Shown here piece after piece: positions 9,958-17,616 of a stretch of DNA of 36,340 nt. Position numbers and translations under genes: made by a program. Numbering within the stretch: position 1 is the first letter of the stretch; every line of letters starts with the position of its first letter. The notes below the pieces were generated by a model. It made no database searches. It saw only the letters and a list, made by a program, of their open reading frames with translations, and was not told where the DNA came from. This stretch comes from Deltaproteobacteria bacterium (lineage in GTDB: Bacteria; Myxococcota_A; Polyangia; Polyangiales; JADJMO01). The DNA lies in NCBI GenBank assembly GCA_016182965.1, contig JACPFM010000016.1, positions 1 through 36,340 of the forward strand. Reading direction: 5' to 3'.

Positions 9958-11415
9958 ATGGCGCTCTCCCGTTGGCCCGCTCCGCTGCCGCCCGCCGCAT
10001 CCGTCGCGTGGACGACGGCGCTGTTGGCCTCGCTGGCGACCGCGTCCGGCTGCAAGCGCGCGCCGGATGACGAGCCGCCGGGTCCCGCGCCTGCGCTGTC
10101 GGGCAGCACCTACGCGCTGCCGGCCCCGAGCGCGTCGCCGAGCGTCGCCCCGTCCGCTGCGCCCGCGGCTGGAGCGACCCTGATCGACGTCGCCCTCGGC
10201 GGCGACGCCATCCCGCAGGTGAAGGTCCTCGCCAACGACATCCGCGAGGTGTTCGCGGGCATCCCCGCGTGCTGGAACGCCGCCGACGCGCGGGTGCTCA
10301 ACCTCGAGGCGCCGGTGGGCGAGCGCAAGGGTCTGCCCGGCGACAAGACGCTCCTCGCGTTCGCGGCGCCGCCCGCGTGGTTCGCCGATCTCCAGGCCGC
10401 CTCCAAGGCGAGCGCGTTCGTCGGCGCCAACAACCACAGCTGCGATCTCGGCCCCGAGGGCCTCGCGGCCACGGTCGCCGAGGCGAGGAAGATCCAGGCG
10501 AAGGTCGCCGGCGCCGACGAGTCCGATCCCTGGCGGCGCGTCGAGGTCGTCGAGAAAGACGGCCACAAGGTCTGTCTCGTCGCCTGGACGACCTTCCTCA
10601 ACGACAAGGGCAAGAAGCAGAAGGGCTGCCTCGAGGGCGCGGCCGGCGCGAAGGTCGCGCGCGCCGAGCTCGGGGCCAAGGGCATCGAGCTGCTGCACGA
10701 GCAGCTCGGCGCCGACGATCGCTGGCTCGGCTGCGACGCCCGCGTCGCCTACCTGCACGGCGGGCGCGAGTACCGCGCGCAGATCCGCCCCGTGCTCGAG
10801 CAGGCGCAGGCGGCGTCCGCGTACGTCGACGCGGTCATCATCTCGCACCCGCACGTGCCCGACGGCGTCGAGGCGCTCGTGTCGCCGGCGCCGAAGAGCG
10901 AGAAGGCCGCCGGCGGCCGCGCGCCGGGGCGATCGGTCCCGGTGTTCAAGTCGCTCGGCAACTTCGTGTCCAACCAGGGCATCGCGTGGACGCCGGGCAT
11001 GAGCGTCGAGCTGCTCGAGGTCGAAGGGGTGCCCGATCCGATCCGCACCGTGTGGACGCGCGTAGGCGTCATCGCGCGGCTGCGCTTCGGGTGGGACTCG
11101 GCCGCGTCGGCACCGCCGAGCAAGGTGCTCTACGGCTACTCGCTCACCTTCATCGATCGGCTGCCGCCGCTGTCCATCCGGCTCCGCGCGCTGCCGAGCG
11201 GCGAGGCCGACCCGGTCGCCGCGAAGCTTCGCAAGGGACCGCATCCGTTCTCCGACCTGCTCGACGGCAAGTGCCGCGTCGAGCCCGACGTCGCGCCGAG
11301 GTGCGACGGCCTCCACGGCGACGCCGCGCAGACCCCGAGCGGCGCCATCACGTCGACTCCCAGCGGCGCCTCCGCGCCCGGGGAAGGGGCCAGCGCGGTC
11401 GCGCACACCGAGTAG
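9958..11415 (+). CDS. CapA-fold (poly-gamma-glutamate cap) lipoprotein
   Basis: The ATG at 9958 gives 485 residues. The N-terminus looks like a lipoprotein signal with Cys after ATASG, then a Pro/Ala/Ser-rich linker. The body matches the CapA metallophosphatase-like superfamily in order: ALGGDAIP (first metal-site loop), a VLNLEAPVG segment, [32 protein letters not shown] and [10 protein letters not shown]. CapA proteins act in export of poly-gamma-glutamate, but many homologues belong to unrelated surface functions and no other cap genes are present. Anchoring in a membrane facing the periplasm is inferred from the lipobox. The tail is Ser/Gly/Ala-rich. Confidence 0.82.
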   Translation: MALSRWPAPLPPAASVAWTTALLASLATASGCKRAPDDEPPGPAPALSGSTYALPAPSASPSVAPSAAPAAGATLIDVALGGDAIPQVKVLANDIREVFAGIPACWNAADARVLNLEAPVGERKGLPGDKTLLAFAAPPAWFADLQAASKASAFVGANNHSCDLGPEGLAATVAEARKIQAKVAGADESDPWRRVEVVEKDGHKVCLVAWTTFLNDKGKKQKGCLEGAAGAKVARAELGAKGIELLHEQLGADDRWLGCDARVAYLHGGREYRAQIRPVLEQAQAASAYVDAVIISHPHVPDGVEALVSPAPKSEKAAGGRAPGRSVPVFKSLGNFVSNQGIAWTPGMSVELLEVEGVPDPIRTVWTRVGVIARLRFGWDSAASAPPSKVLYGYSLTFIDRLPPLSIRLRALPSGEADPVAAKLRKGPHPFSDLLDGKCRVEPDVAPRCDGLHGDAAQTPSGAITSTPSGASAPGEGASAVAHTE

Positions 11416-11465
11416 CCTGCGCCGCGTGCGATCACGGCCGCTCGTGCTAGTTTTCTCGTAGCTCG

Positions 11466-12512
11466 ATGGAGCTCAACGCGCGCGCCCGGAAGATCCTCTA
11501 CGCGGCCGTCACCGAGTTCATCTCGACGGGCGAGCCGGTGGGCAGCCGCACGCTCGCGCGCAAGTACGACATCGACCTGTCGCCCGCGTCGATCCGCAAC
11601 GTGCTCTCCGACCTCGAGGAGGAAGGCTACTTCCACCAGCCGCACGCGTCGGCCGGGCGGGTCCCGACCGATCGCGCGTTCCGCTTCTTCATCGACGGGC
11701 TGATGCAGCTCCGCGAGATCAACGAGGGCGAGCGCGTGGCGATCGAGCGTCGCTTCCGCGAGATCGAGCCCGACGAGAACCCGCTGCGCGAGACGGCGCG
11801 CCTGTTGTCGAAGCTCACCGGCACCGCCGCGGTGGTCGTCGCGCCGCGCATCGAGAACCAGGTGCTCAAGCAGCTGCGGTTCATCCCCACCCGTCCGGGC
11901 GAGATGCTCGCGGTGGTGGTCACCGCGTCCGGCAACGTCGAGAACCGCTTCGTGCGCGTCGAGTCGCACCCGCCGAACGAGGAGCTCGAGCGCATCCACA
12001 ACCTGCTCGACGACGTGCTCGAGGGCCGCTCGCTGCGCGAGGTGCGCGAGCTGTTCGCCCGAAGGCTGCAAGACGCGCGCAACGAGATCGGCGTGCTCCG
12101 CCGCCGCGCGTTCGAGCTCGGCGACGCCGCGCTGCGCTCGGGGCCGGGGCAGGTCGACGTGGTGATCGAGGGCCAGGCGCAGCTGCTCGACAAGCCGGAG
12201 TTCGCCGACGTCGATCGCATCAAGGCGCTGGTGCGCGTGCTCGAGGAGCGCGAGCGGCTGGTCGCGTTCCTCGACCGGACGATCGAGACCAGGGGCGTGC
12301 AGATCGTCCTGCCGGGCGAGGAGGAAGAGGCGCTCGGCGAGGTCTCGCTGATCGGCACGCGTTACTCGGTCGACGAGGCGCGGGTGCAGGGCACCGTCGG
12401 GGTGATCGGCCCGAAGCGCATGGACTACGCGGCCATCGTGCCGCTGGTGCACGAGACGGCGCAGGGGCTCGGCAAGTACCTCGCGAAGAAGAACCGCGAC
12501 TCCGACGAGTGA
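11466..12512 (+). CDS. hrcA: Heat-inducible transcriptional repressor HrcA
   Basis: HrcA represses groES/groEL and dnaK operons by binding CIRCE operators, and its activity depends on GroEL. The N-terminal winged helix contains [11 protein letters not shown] and [17 protein letters not shown], followed by the family signature [17 protein letters not shown] (about 58-74). The rest matches the GAF-like effector domain. The length of 348 residues is normal. The ATG at 11466 has no strong ribosome binding site. No CIRCE repeat (TTAGCACTC-N9-GAGTGCTAA) was seen upstream, so autoregulation is not evident. The usual neighbours grpE, dnaK and hemN are absent here. Confidence 0.95.
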   Translation: MELNARARKILYAAVTEFISTGEPVGSRTLARKYDIDLSPASIRNVLSDLEEEGYFHQPHASAGRVPTDRAFRFFIDGLMQLREINEGERVAIERRFREIEPDENPLRETARLLSKLTGTAAVVVAPRIENQVLKQLRFIPTRPGEMLAVVVTASGNVENRFVRVESHPPNEELERIHNLLDDVLEGRSLREVRELFARRLQDARNEIGVLRRRAFELGDAALRSGPGQVDVVIEGQAQLLDKPEFADVDRIKALVRVLEERERLVAFLDRTIETRGVQIVLPGEEEEALGEVSLIGTRYSVDEARVQGTVGVIGPKRMDYAAIVPLVHETAQGLGKYLAKKNRDSDE

Positions 12513-12523
12513 CCGCACCTCGC

Positions 12524-12537
12524 GTGACGCGCGTCAC
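12524..12537. promoter_or_regulatory. Perfect 14-base palindrome GTGACGCGCGTCAC
   Basis: The palindrome lies between the convergent stop codons of hrcA and the small membrane protein. It could be a protein-binding site or the stem of a weak terminator for both genes. There is no T-tract, and no function can be assigned. Confidence 0.3.
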
Positions 12538-12547
12538 ACACCCGGGA

Positions 12548-13000
12548 TCAGTCGAGCGCGCGAGTCGTGTCCTGCAGCTCAAGCGTCGTCTCGGCGGCGT
12601 TCAGGTCGACGTGCACGCGCTTGCTCACGGTGCGCGTCGGCGTCGCGAGCTCGACCTCCACGTCCGCCGCGCCGTTCGGGAGCTCGAACGTCCAGTTGAC
12701 GCTCGGAGGCGCGCCGCGGTCGAAGCGCCACGTCGTCTCCCGCTCCCAACCGGGCGTGCCGCCGTCGCGTCCGACGCGCGCGTCGACGCGGATCACGCGG
12801 CTCGATCCGCTGCCGAGGTGCAGACGGAGGTTCTGGCCGCGAGGGATGGTCGGGAGGATGAGCGCGGCCGCGACGCCGACGATCGCGCCGAACACGCCGA
12901 GCCGCAGCCACTTGCGGCGCTGCGCCAGGGCGCGTTCGTCGGCCTTGGGGCGCGACTCCGGCTCGGGCTCGTTCGCCTCGGTCTCCTCCGGCTCGCTCAA
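12548..13000 (-). CDS. Small single-pass membrane protein, unknown function
   Basis: The protein has an acidic and then basic cytoplasmic N-terminus (Glu/Pro-rich, then ALAQRRKWLRL). One membrane helix follows (about residues 37-54, GVFGAIVGVAAALILP). About 95 residues of beta-rich extracytoplasmic sequence follow, with alternating charged and hydrophobic residues. I do not recognise the family. The start is uncertain: a TTG at 13000 gives 150 residues. Just upstream on the minus strand TATTAT (13018-13013) could be a -10 box, which would place the transcript start very near that codon. The frame stays open further upstream, but that part overlaps the cobalamin riboswitch on the other strand and is unlikely to be coding. 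Confidence 0.55.
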   Translation of the reverse strand: MSEPEETEANEPEPESRPKADERALAQRRKWLRLGVFGAIVGVAAALILPTIPRGQNLRLHLGSGSSRVIRVDARVGRDGGTPGWERETTWRFDRGAPPSVNWTFELPNGAADVEVELATPTRTVSKRVHVDLNAAETTLELQDTTRALD

Positions 13001-13149
13001 AGCGGCAGGAGCATAATACGGCTTTAGCCCGGCCGGACTTGCCGACGCGCCGCGCGGGCGGTAGCGAACGGGTGCGGCGTCTCGTCGCCGCGCTCGAACG
13101 CTCAAGCTGTGGGCTCGATCGAAGCAGCGCAATCCCGCGCTGCCGGCCA

Positions 13150-13320
13150 TCGGGCGCTCCTCTCGAGGATCCCGCCAGGGAAGCCGGTGCGAATCCGGCG
13201 CGGCTCCACCACGGTAACCGGGGACGACTGCGGACGAAGCCACTGAGATCCCGTAAGGGCTCGGGAAGGGTTCGCAGGAGGACGATCCGGGAGTCCGGAG
13301 ACCTGGCCCACGGCGTATTC
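13150..13320 (+). ncRNA. Cobalamin (adenosylcobalamin-class) riboswitch
   Basis: The conserved parts of the B12 riboswitch appear in order: GGGAAGCCGGTGCGAATCC (13178-13196), then GGCTCCACCACGGTAACCG as the P4-region counterpart. These are followed by GCCACTG (13239-13245), GGGAAGG (13263-13269) and GAGTCCGGAGACCTGG (13291-13306), which corresponds to the GAGCCAGGAGACCTGCC end motif. It reads on the plus strand and ends about 50 bases before the GTG start of the lipoprotein gene. There is no U-run terminator between, and a GGAGG ribosome binding site sits at 13347-13351, so control is more likely at translation. The limits are approximate. Confidence 0.92.
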
Positions 13321-13355
13321 GCCCACGCGCACGGGATCGGTGCGCCGGAGGCCAC

Positions 13356-14507
13356 GTGAAACGAATCCTGCCGTTCTCCCTCGTCATCCTCGGCGCGTGC
13401 TCGAGCGATTACGGTCCGGAGTCCGACGCCGACGCCGAGCTGCTCGGCTCCGACGTCGGGTTGATGATCACCGAGTCGTCGGCGGCGCTCGACGCCGGCG
13501 CCATCGAGTCGATCCTCCCCGGCTCCCACCGGCGCGTGCGCGTCGAGGGGTTCGGGCTCGGGGGTGACATGCAGCTGCGCCGCTTGGTCGGCGAAGACGG
13601 TCGCGAGCGCATCTTCACGCTTCACCCGGACTCCGGGACCGTGGTCGAACGCAACCGCGAGGCGACCGCCGTGCAGCGTTTCGAGGTGTTCGAGAAGGAG
13701 CCCTCGCGCGCCAACCCGATCGACATCGCGCTCGCGCCCGACGGCGCGCTGTGGATCACGCGGCACGGCGAGCGCTCGATCCTGGTGATCGCCGGGGACG
13801 GCACCGTGCGCTCGACCGTCGATCTCAGCGCGTTCGCCGACGACGACGGCGTCCCCGACATGAGCGCGATCGCGATCGTCGGCGACGTCGCCTACGTCGC
13901 GTTGCGCCGCCTCGAGAAGGGCTTCGGCACGACGAAGAACACCTCGACGATCGTCGCCATCGACACCAAGACGCGCGTGGTCTCGCCGTTCCTCGAGCTG
14001 CCGGCCAAGGACCCGGGCGCGGAGTTCCACCGCCGCCAGAACGAGCTGTGGATCTCCTGCATCGGCGGCCCGCTGATGAGGGACGCGGACAAGAACCCGG
14101 CGCCCGATCGCAACGCCGCGCTCGTCCGCATCGATCTCGCCGCGCGGTCCGCGAAGGTCGCGCTGTCGGCGGCCGCCGCGAACGGCTTCGTCACCGCCTT
14201 CGACATCGTCGACGAGAGCCTCGGCTACGCCATCGTGGCCGAGTTCAGCGACGACAACCCGACCTCGGTCGTGCGCTTCGATCCCACGACTGGAACGCTC
14301 CTCGACCGGTCGCCCTGGGCGCGAACGACCGGGTACCGGCTCTGGGACCTGGCCGTGCTCCGCGACAAACAGCTCCTGCTGGTCGCCGACCGGAACGAGG
14401 AAGCGCCGGGCGTGCGCATCCTGTCCACGCTAGACGGCGCGCGCCTCGGGCGCATCCCGACGCGGCTCTTGCCGATCGAGCTGCTCGTCCTGCGATCGGG
14501 ATCGTGA
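13356..14507 (+). CDS. Riboswitch-controlled beta-propeller-like lipoprotein, possible cobalamin-capture protein
   Basis: The GTG at 13356 has GGAGG five bases upstream; 383 residues. The signal sequence (KRILPFSLVILGAC) ends in a lipobox with Cys15. After an Asp/Glu-rich spacer the protein has repeated short blocks such as NPIDIALAPDGALWITRH, MSAIAIVGDVAYVALR, GFVTAFDIVDESLGYAIV and LWDLAVLRDKQLLLVADR. This is the pattern of a beta-propeller of about six or seven blades. The cobalamin riboswitch directly upstream says it is made when B12 is scarce. In Bacteroides the riboswitch-controlled surface lipoprotein BtuG is a beta-propeller that binds B12 very tightly; a similar role here is inference from regulation plus fold, not homology. 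No TonB receptor or ABC transporter is adjacent. The next gene starts 31 bases downstream, so a transcript could continue into it and nadD. Confidence 0.82.
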   Translation: MKRILPFSLVILGACSSDYGPESDADAELLGSDVGLMITESSAALDAGAIESILPGSHRRVRVEGFGLGGDMQLRRLVGEDGRERIFTLHPDSGTVVERNREATAVQRFEVFEKEPSRANPIDIALAPDGALWITRHGERSILVIAGDGTVRSTVDLSAFADDDGVPDMSAIAIVGDVAYVALRRLEKGFGTTKNTSTIVAIDTKTRVVSPFLELPAKDPGAEFHRRQNELWISCIGGPLMRDADKNPAPDRNAALVRIDLAARSAKVALSAAAANGFVTAFDIVDESLGYAIVAEFSDDNPTSVVRFDPTTGTLLDRSPWARTTGYRLWDLAVLRDKQLLLVADRNEEAPGVRILSTLDGARLGRIPTRLLPIELLVLRSGS

Positions 14508-14538
14508 CGAAGCCCCCGCGGTTCCGTAGGATCACCCG

Positions 14539-15144
14539 GTGCGGCTCGCGCTCCTCGGCCCCTGCGACGGCAACGTAGCCGCCCTCGCACGCGCCGCGCG
14601 CACCGCGCTGGTCACCCTGAACGCCGATCGGGTGGTCTACCTCGGCACCGACGACGCCCTCGACGCCGTCGCCTTCGGGTGGGCGGAGCTGCTCGGCGTG
14701 CTCGACCCGCTCGAGGAGCGGCTGCCCGAGCTCATCGACGCCGACGCCGAGACCCTCCAGCACGCGGTCGACGACGAGCGCGCGCGCCTCCGGCTGTCGG
14801 CGCTGCACGCGCTGGCTGGCCCCGGGCTGCGCACGGTCGAGATCCTCCACGATCGCCTGGTGCTCATCGCCGACGACAAGAGCGGTCTCGACGAGGAAGA
14901 CCTGCTGCCCGCGTCGTTCATCGTCTTCGGGCGCGGCGAGCCGATCGTGCGGCGCGTCGGCAGCCGCGTGTTCCTCTGCCCGGGCTCGCCCGCGCGACCG
15001 AACGAGGGCATCGTGGTGCTCGACGAGGGCGAGAGCGCCGGCGCGGTGCTCGCGACCATCCACGACGCCGACGGTGCGGTGGTGCAGCGCGAGATCCTCG
15101 ACACGACGAAGTCCGTGAAGATCAAGGTGCAGGGCGCCGGGTGA
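14539..15144 (+). CDS. Degenerate YfcE/MJ0936-like metallophosphoesterase, probably inactive
   Basis: GTG start at 14539, 201 residues. The overall pattern follows small calcineurin-like phosphodiesterases, but the metal ligands are missing. LLGPCDGNVAALARA stands where the family has SDxHGNxxAL. DRVVYLGTDDALDAV stands for the usual LGD segment. FIVFGRGEPIVRRVGSRVFLCPGSP stands for the GHTHxP...NPGS segment, with GRGEP replacing GHTHxP. The fold call rests on this alignment by eye. It is probably a pseudoenzyme or binding protein. The stop codon is one base from the nadD start, so it is translationally coupled to nadD. Confidence 0.6.
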   Translation: MRLALLGPCDGNVAALARAARTALVTLNADRVVYLGTDDALDAVAFGWAELLGVLDPLEERLPELIDADAETLQHAVDDERARLRLSALHALAGPGLRTVEILHDRLVLIADDKSGLDEEDLLPASFIVFGRGEPIVRRVGSRVFLCPGSPARPNEGIVVLDEGESAGAVLATIHDADGAVVQREILDTTKSVKIKVQGAG

Positions 15145-15145
15145 G

Positions 15146-15700
15146 GTGGTGCGCGTCGGCATCTACGGCGGAAGCTTCAACCCCCCGCACGTCGCGCACG
15201 TGCTCGCGGCGGCGTACGTGCTCGCCTGTCGCGAGATCGATCGCGTGCTGGTGATCCCGACGTTCCAGCACCCGTTCGCCAAGTCGCTCGTCTCCTTCGC
15301 CGATCGCGTCGCCATGTGCCGCCTCGCGTTCGCCGATCTCTCGCGCGTCGAGATCTCGACGCTCGAGGAGGAGCTCGGCGGCGAGAGCCGCACGGTGCGC
15401 ACGCTCGAGCACCTGCAGGCGCAGCACCCCGACTGGCGCATGCGCCTCGTCGTCGGCGCCGACGTCGTCCACGAGCTCGACCGCTGGTGGAGCCCCGAGC
15501 GCGTCAAGGCGCTCGCGCCCCCGCTGGTCCTCGGGCGCCTCGGCTTCGCCCCGCCGCCCGGCTTCGAAGGCGCGCCCAGCGTCCTCCCCGAGGTCTCCTC
15601 CACCGCCATCCGCGCCGCGTTCTCGCGGCACGCGCCGCCCCACGACCTCGTCCCGCGCGCCGTCATCGAGTACGCGCAGCAGCGCCGCCTGTACGACTGA
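15146..15700 (+). CDS. nadD: Nicotinate-nucleotide adenylyltransferase NadD
   Basis: Transfers AMP from ATP to nicotinate mononucleotide, making deamido-NAD in NAD biosynthesis. The nucleotidyltransferase signature GGSFNPPHVAH is at residues 8-18 and the C-terminal SSTAIR motif is near residue 151. The 184 residues are slightly short for the family (about 190-215). The start is GTG at 15146, or the adjacent in-frame GTG at 15149. The coupled upstream gene is the degenerate phosphoesterase. The usual partner genes (obgE, proA, rsfS) are not adjacent. Repeat element B2 begins two bases after the stop. Confidence 0.93.
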   Translation: MVRVGIYGGSFNPPHVAHVLAAAYVLACREIDRVLVIPTFQHPFAKSLVSFADRVAMCRLAFADLSRVEISTLEEELGGESRTVRTLEHLQAQHPDWRMRLVVGADVVHELDRWWSPERVKALAPPLVLGRLGFAPPPGFEGAPSVLPEVSSTAIRAAFSRHAPPHDLVPRAVIEYAQQRRLYD

Positions 15701-15702
15701 CG

Positions 15703-15728
15703 CAGTCGTCAGTCGTCAGTCGTCAGTC
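15703..15728. repeat. Heptamer repeat B2, single GTCGTCA arm
   Basis: About three and a half tandem AGTCGTC units start two bases after the nadD stop codon. No reverse-complement arm was found in the following 500 bases, so this looks like a half element. The space from 15701 to 16229 (529 bases) holds no gene I can support: it contains B2, C1 and C2, with unremarkable GC-rich sequence between them. Confidence 0.8.
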
Positions 15729-15783
15729 TGACGCGTTCCGCGGGCGCTGGGTGCGCGATCGCTCGCGTGCACGCTGGTGCTGC

Positions 15784-15884
15784 TGGTCGAACGTCGAAGG
15801 TCGAAAGTCGAATCGAGAGCCGATTTCCCCGGGTTCCAGGGGTGGCCCCTGGTTCGACCTTCGACCTTCGACCTTCGACCTTCA
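15784..15884. repeat. Heptamer inverted-repeat element C1 (GTCGAAG family)
   Basis: The first arm at 15784-15812 has four GTCGAAN units (GTCGAAC, GTCGAAG, GTCGAAA, GTCGAAT). A core of about 38 bases contains CCCCGGGTTCCAGGGG. The second arm at 15851-15884 has four perfect TTCGACC units. It has the same architecture as elements A and B with a different unit. Confidence 0.88.
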
Positions 15885-16098
15885 GCACCGATCGGTATCG
15901 CGCCGCGGTCGCAGCTGCGCGCATCGACGTGCCTGCTGTCGCACCGAGCGGCCCCCCGGGGCCGCGTCATGCGGCCACAGGTCGAGACGCTCGCGAAAGA
16001 GGATCGCCACTGCGACGAACGTCGAACCGCACCCGAAGCCGCTCAGACTCGACTTTCGCCGTTTTCGGTCGATGGCCTCTGGCCAGCATCGGCTTCGT

Positions 16099-16176
16099 GG
16101 GTCGAAGGTCGAAGGTCGAACGGAGCAGGTCTTTGTGCCTCGGCCTTTCGACCTTCGACTTTCGACCTTTGACCCC
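16099..16176. repeat. Heptamer inverted-repeat element C2 (GTCGAAG family)
   Basis: Three GGTCGAA units at 16099-16120, a short core of about 25 bases, then four TTCGACC-type units with single-base changes at 16145-16176. The element lies about 53 bases from the stop codon of the outer-membrane protein gene that ends at 16230. Confidence 0.85.
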
Positions 16177-16229
16177 GTCCGCCACGGCCTGGCGCGGCGC
16201 CGTGGCTGCGAACTCTGCGAAGAGTCCAG

Positions 16230-16826
16230 TCAGAGCCAGGACGCGCCGAGCGTCGCCATCGGCCATCCGACCCGCAGCGTCCCCGAGATCGTGTCCGCCA
16301 CGCGGAACCTGAGCCCCAGCGAGCCCGTCGGCAGGAAGCGGGTCGTCGGCCCGCAGGGCTTCGCCGAGATGCCGCAGGGGTCGAGGTAGCTGGCGTAGCG
16401 ATAGAGCACCGTCGGCTCGACGAAGAGCGACGCGCGCGCGCCGAGCCACACGTTCCACTGCGCATACAGCGGCACGTAGTAGGCGATCGTCGTCACCGTC
16501 GGGTCGTACGGATCGGATGGCTTGTAGGCGCCGTAGCGGACCGTGTCGAACCCGATGCCGACCCCGAGGTCGTTGTCGAAGCCCTTGAACGGCGTCTCCT
16601 TCCAGACCGGGATCGACGCGCGCGCGCCGGCGCCGAGGCCGACGAAGTAGCGGTCGAAGGCGGCGATCGTCCCGTGCGCCTCGAGCTCCACGCCGTAGCG
16701 CGGGTGCCAGGCCGCCTTGGGCCCCTCGGGCGGCGGCTGCTCCGCGGCGCGACCGTGCGCGGTGGTGACGAGGACCGCGGCGCCGACGACGAGCGAGGCG
16801 ATGACGGGGCGGGCAGGGGAGCGCAT
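16230..16826 (-). CDS. Secreted outer-membrane beta-barrel protein, paralogue of 16948-17556
   Basis: The ATG at 16826 gives 198 residues with a clear signal peptide (membrane core about 8-22, likely cleavage near HGRA-AEQ). The mature part is rich in alternating hydrophobic and polar strands ending in an aromatic-rich C-terminus (GASWL), as in small outer-membrane barrels. It carries one cysteine pair (DPCGISAKPCGP). It aligns by eye with the neighbouring 202-residue protein in the blocks QWNVWL, EPTVLYRY and TLRVGWP. I do not recognise a named family. The two genes are separated by repeat element C3. Confidence 0.75.
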   Translation of the reverse strand: MRSPARPVIASLVVGAAVLVTTAHGRAAEQPPPEGPKAAWHPRYGVELEAHGTIAAFDRYFVGLGAGARASIPVWKETPFKGFDNDLGVGIGFDTVRYGAYKPSDPYDPTVTTIAYYVPLYAQWNVWLGARASLFVEPTVLYRYASYLDPCGISAKPCGPTTRFLPTGSLGLRFRVADTISGTLRVGWPMATLGASWL

Positions 16827-16855
16827 CGAGGGCGCAGGGTAGACCAGTCGCCCCC

Positions 16856-16908
16856 AAGGTCGAAGGAGGAAAACACCTCGCCGTTCCGGCCCTTCGACCT
16901 TCGACCAG
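16856..16908. repeat. Heptamer inverted-repeat element C3 (GTCGAAG family)
   Basis: A short first arm (AAGGTCGAAGG, 16856-16866), a core of about 23 bases and a second arm CCTTCGACCTTCGACC at 16891-16906. This is the smallest complete element. It lies about 40 bases behind the stop of the second outer-membrane protein gene. Confidence 0.75.
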
Positions 16909-16947
16909 AGCCTGCGTGGTGGCCGCGGCGAGCAGGCGATAGGCGGC

Positions 16948-17556
16948 TCAGAAGATCGAGAGACCCACCGAGACGCCGGTCGGGTAGCCCGCCCGTAGCG
17001 TCAGCGCCATCCGATCGCTGAAGTGGAAGCGCGCGCCCGCGTAGAACGACCACCAGACGAACGAGTCGTTGGTCTTGCAGCCCCACTTGCGATCGCAGGC
17101 GGAGTCCTCGCTCACCAGCGTGCGCAGGACGACGCCGGGCTCGCCGAACGCGCTCCATTTCTCGGTGATCCAGAAGTTCCACTGCATGGTCACCGGCGAG
17201 TAGAGCGCCCAGAAGCCCTTGCCCTCGTAGTCGTAGCAGCCTGCGCGATCGCAGAAGCGCTTCTCGTTCGGCTGGAGGTAGAAGATGTCGGCGCCGAAGG
17301 AGATCGCGACCGAGTTGTTGATCGTCTTGATGAACCCGGGGCTGACGATGGGGATGCCGAAGCGCACGCCCGGGCCGAACCCGTGGGCGCCGTACGTCGC
17401 GTAGAAGTACTGCACGTTGAGGTGCGGCTCGATCTCGACCGAGTACTTCGGCGGGTTCGGGTCCTTGATGATCGTCGCCGCGGCGGCCGGCGCCCCGAGC
17501 GTCGAGAAGGCCAGCGCACACGCCACTGCGCCCGCGGACCGAACCGGTGTGCCCAT
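16948..17556 (-). CDS. Secreted outer-membrane beta-barrel protein, paralogue of 16230-16826
   Basis: The ATG at 17556 gives 202 residues. The signal peptide has its hydrophobic core at about 8-26 and an Ala-rich cleavage region (APAAA-ATI). The mature protein has beta-strand alternation and a C-terminal Phe (GLSIF), typical of outer-membrane barrels. Two cysteine pairs are visible (CDRAGC and CDRKWGC), suggesting disulphides in external loops. Similarity to the downstream gene is visible in QWNFWI, EPGVVLRT and TLRAGYP, so the pair arose by tandem duplication. Ligand or pore function is unknown. Confidence 0.75.
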   Translation of the reverse strand: MGTPVRSAGAVACALAFSTLGAPAAAATIIKDPNPPKYSVEIEPHLNVQYFYATYGAHGFGPGVRFGIPIVSPGFIKTINNSVAISFGADIFYLQPNEKRFCDRAGCYDYEGKGFWALYSPVTMQWNFWITEKWSAFGEPGVVLRTLVSEDSACDRKWGCKTNDSFVWWSFYAGARFHFSDRMALTLRAGYPTGVSVGLSIF

Positions 17557-17616
17557 CCAACGCTCCGATGCCCGAACGCGCCGGGGCGGCGCGCGCGGGC
17601 GTGCAGAAGTCGACTG

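Noticed and set aside
11416..11465. CIRCE operator before hrcA
   Set aside because: No pair of TTAGCACTC/GAGTGCTAA half-sites with nine-base spacing was found.
13178..13200. tRNA T-arm-like GGTGCGAATCC
   Set aside because: It belongs to the conserved core of the cobalamin riboswitch; there is no acceptor or anticodon stem around it.
15716..16389. Several open frames across the C1-C2 region
   Set aside because: They translate the heptamer repeats (FDLRPSTFDL-like text) and have no independent support.
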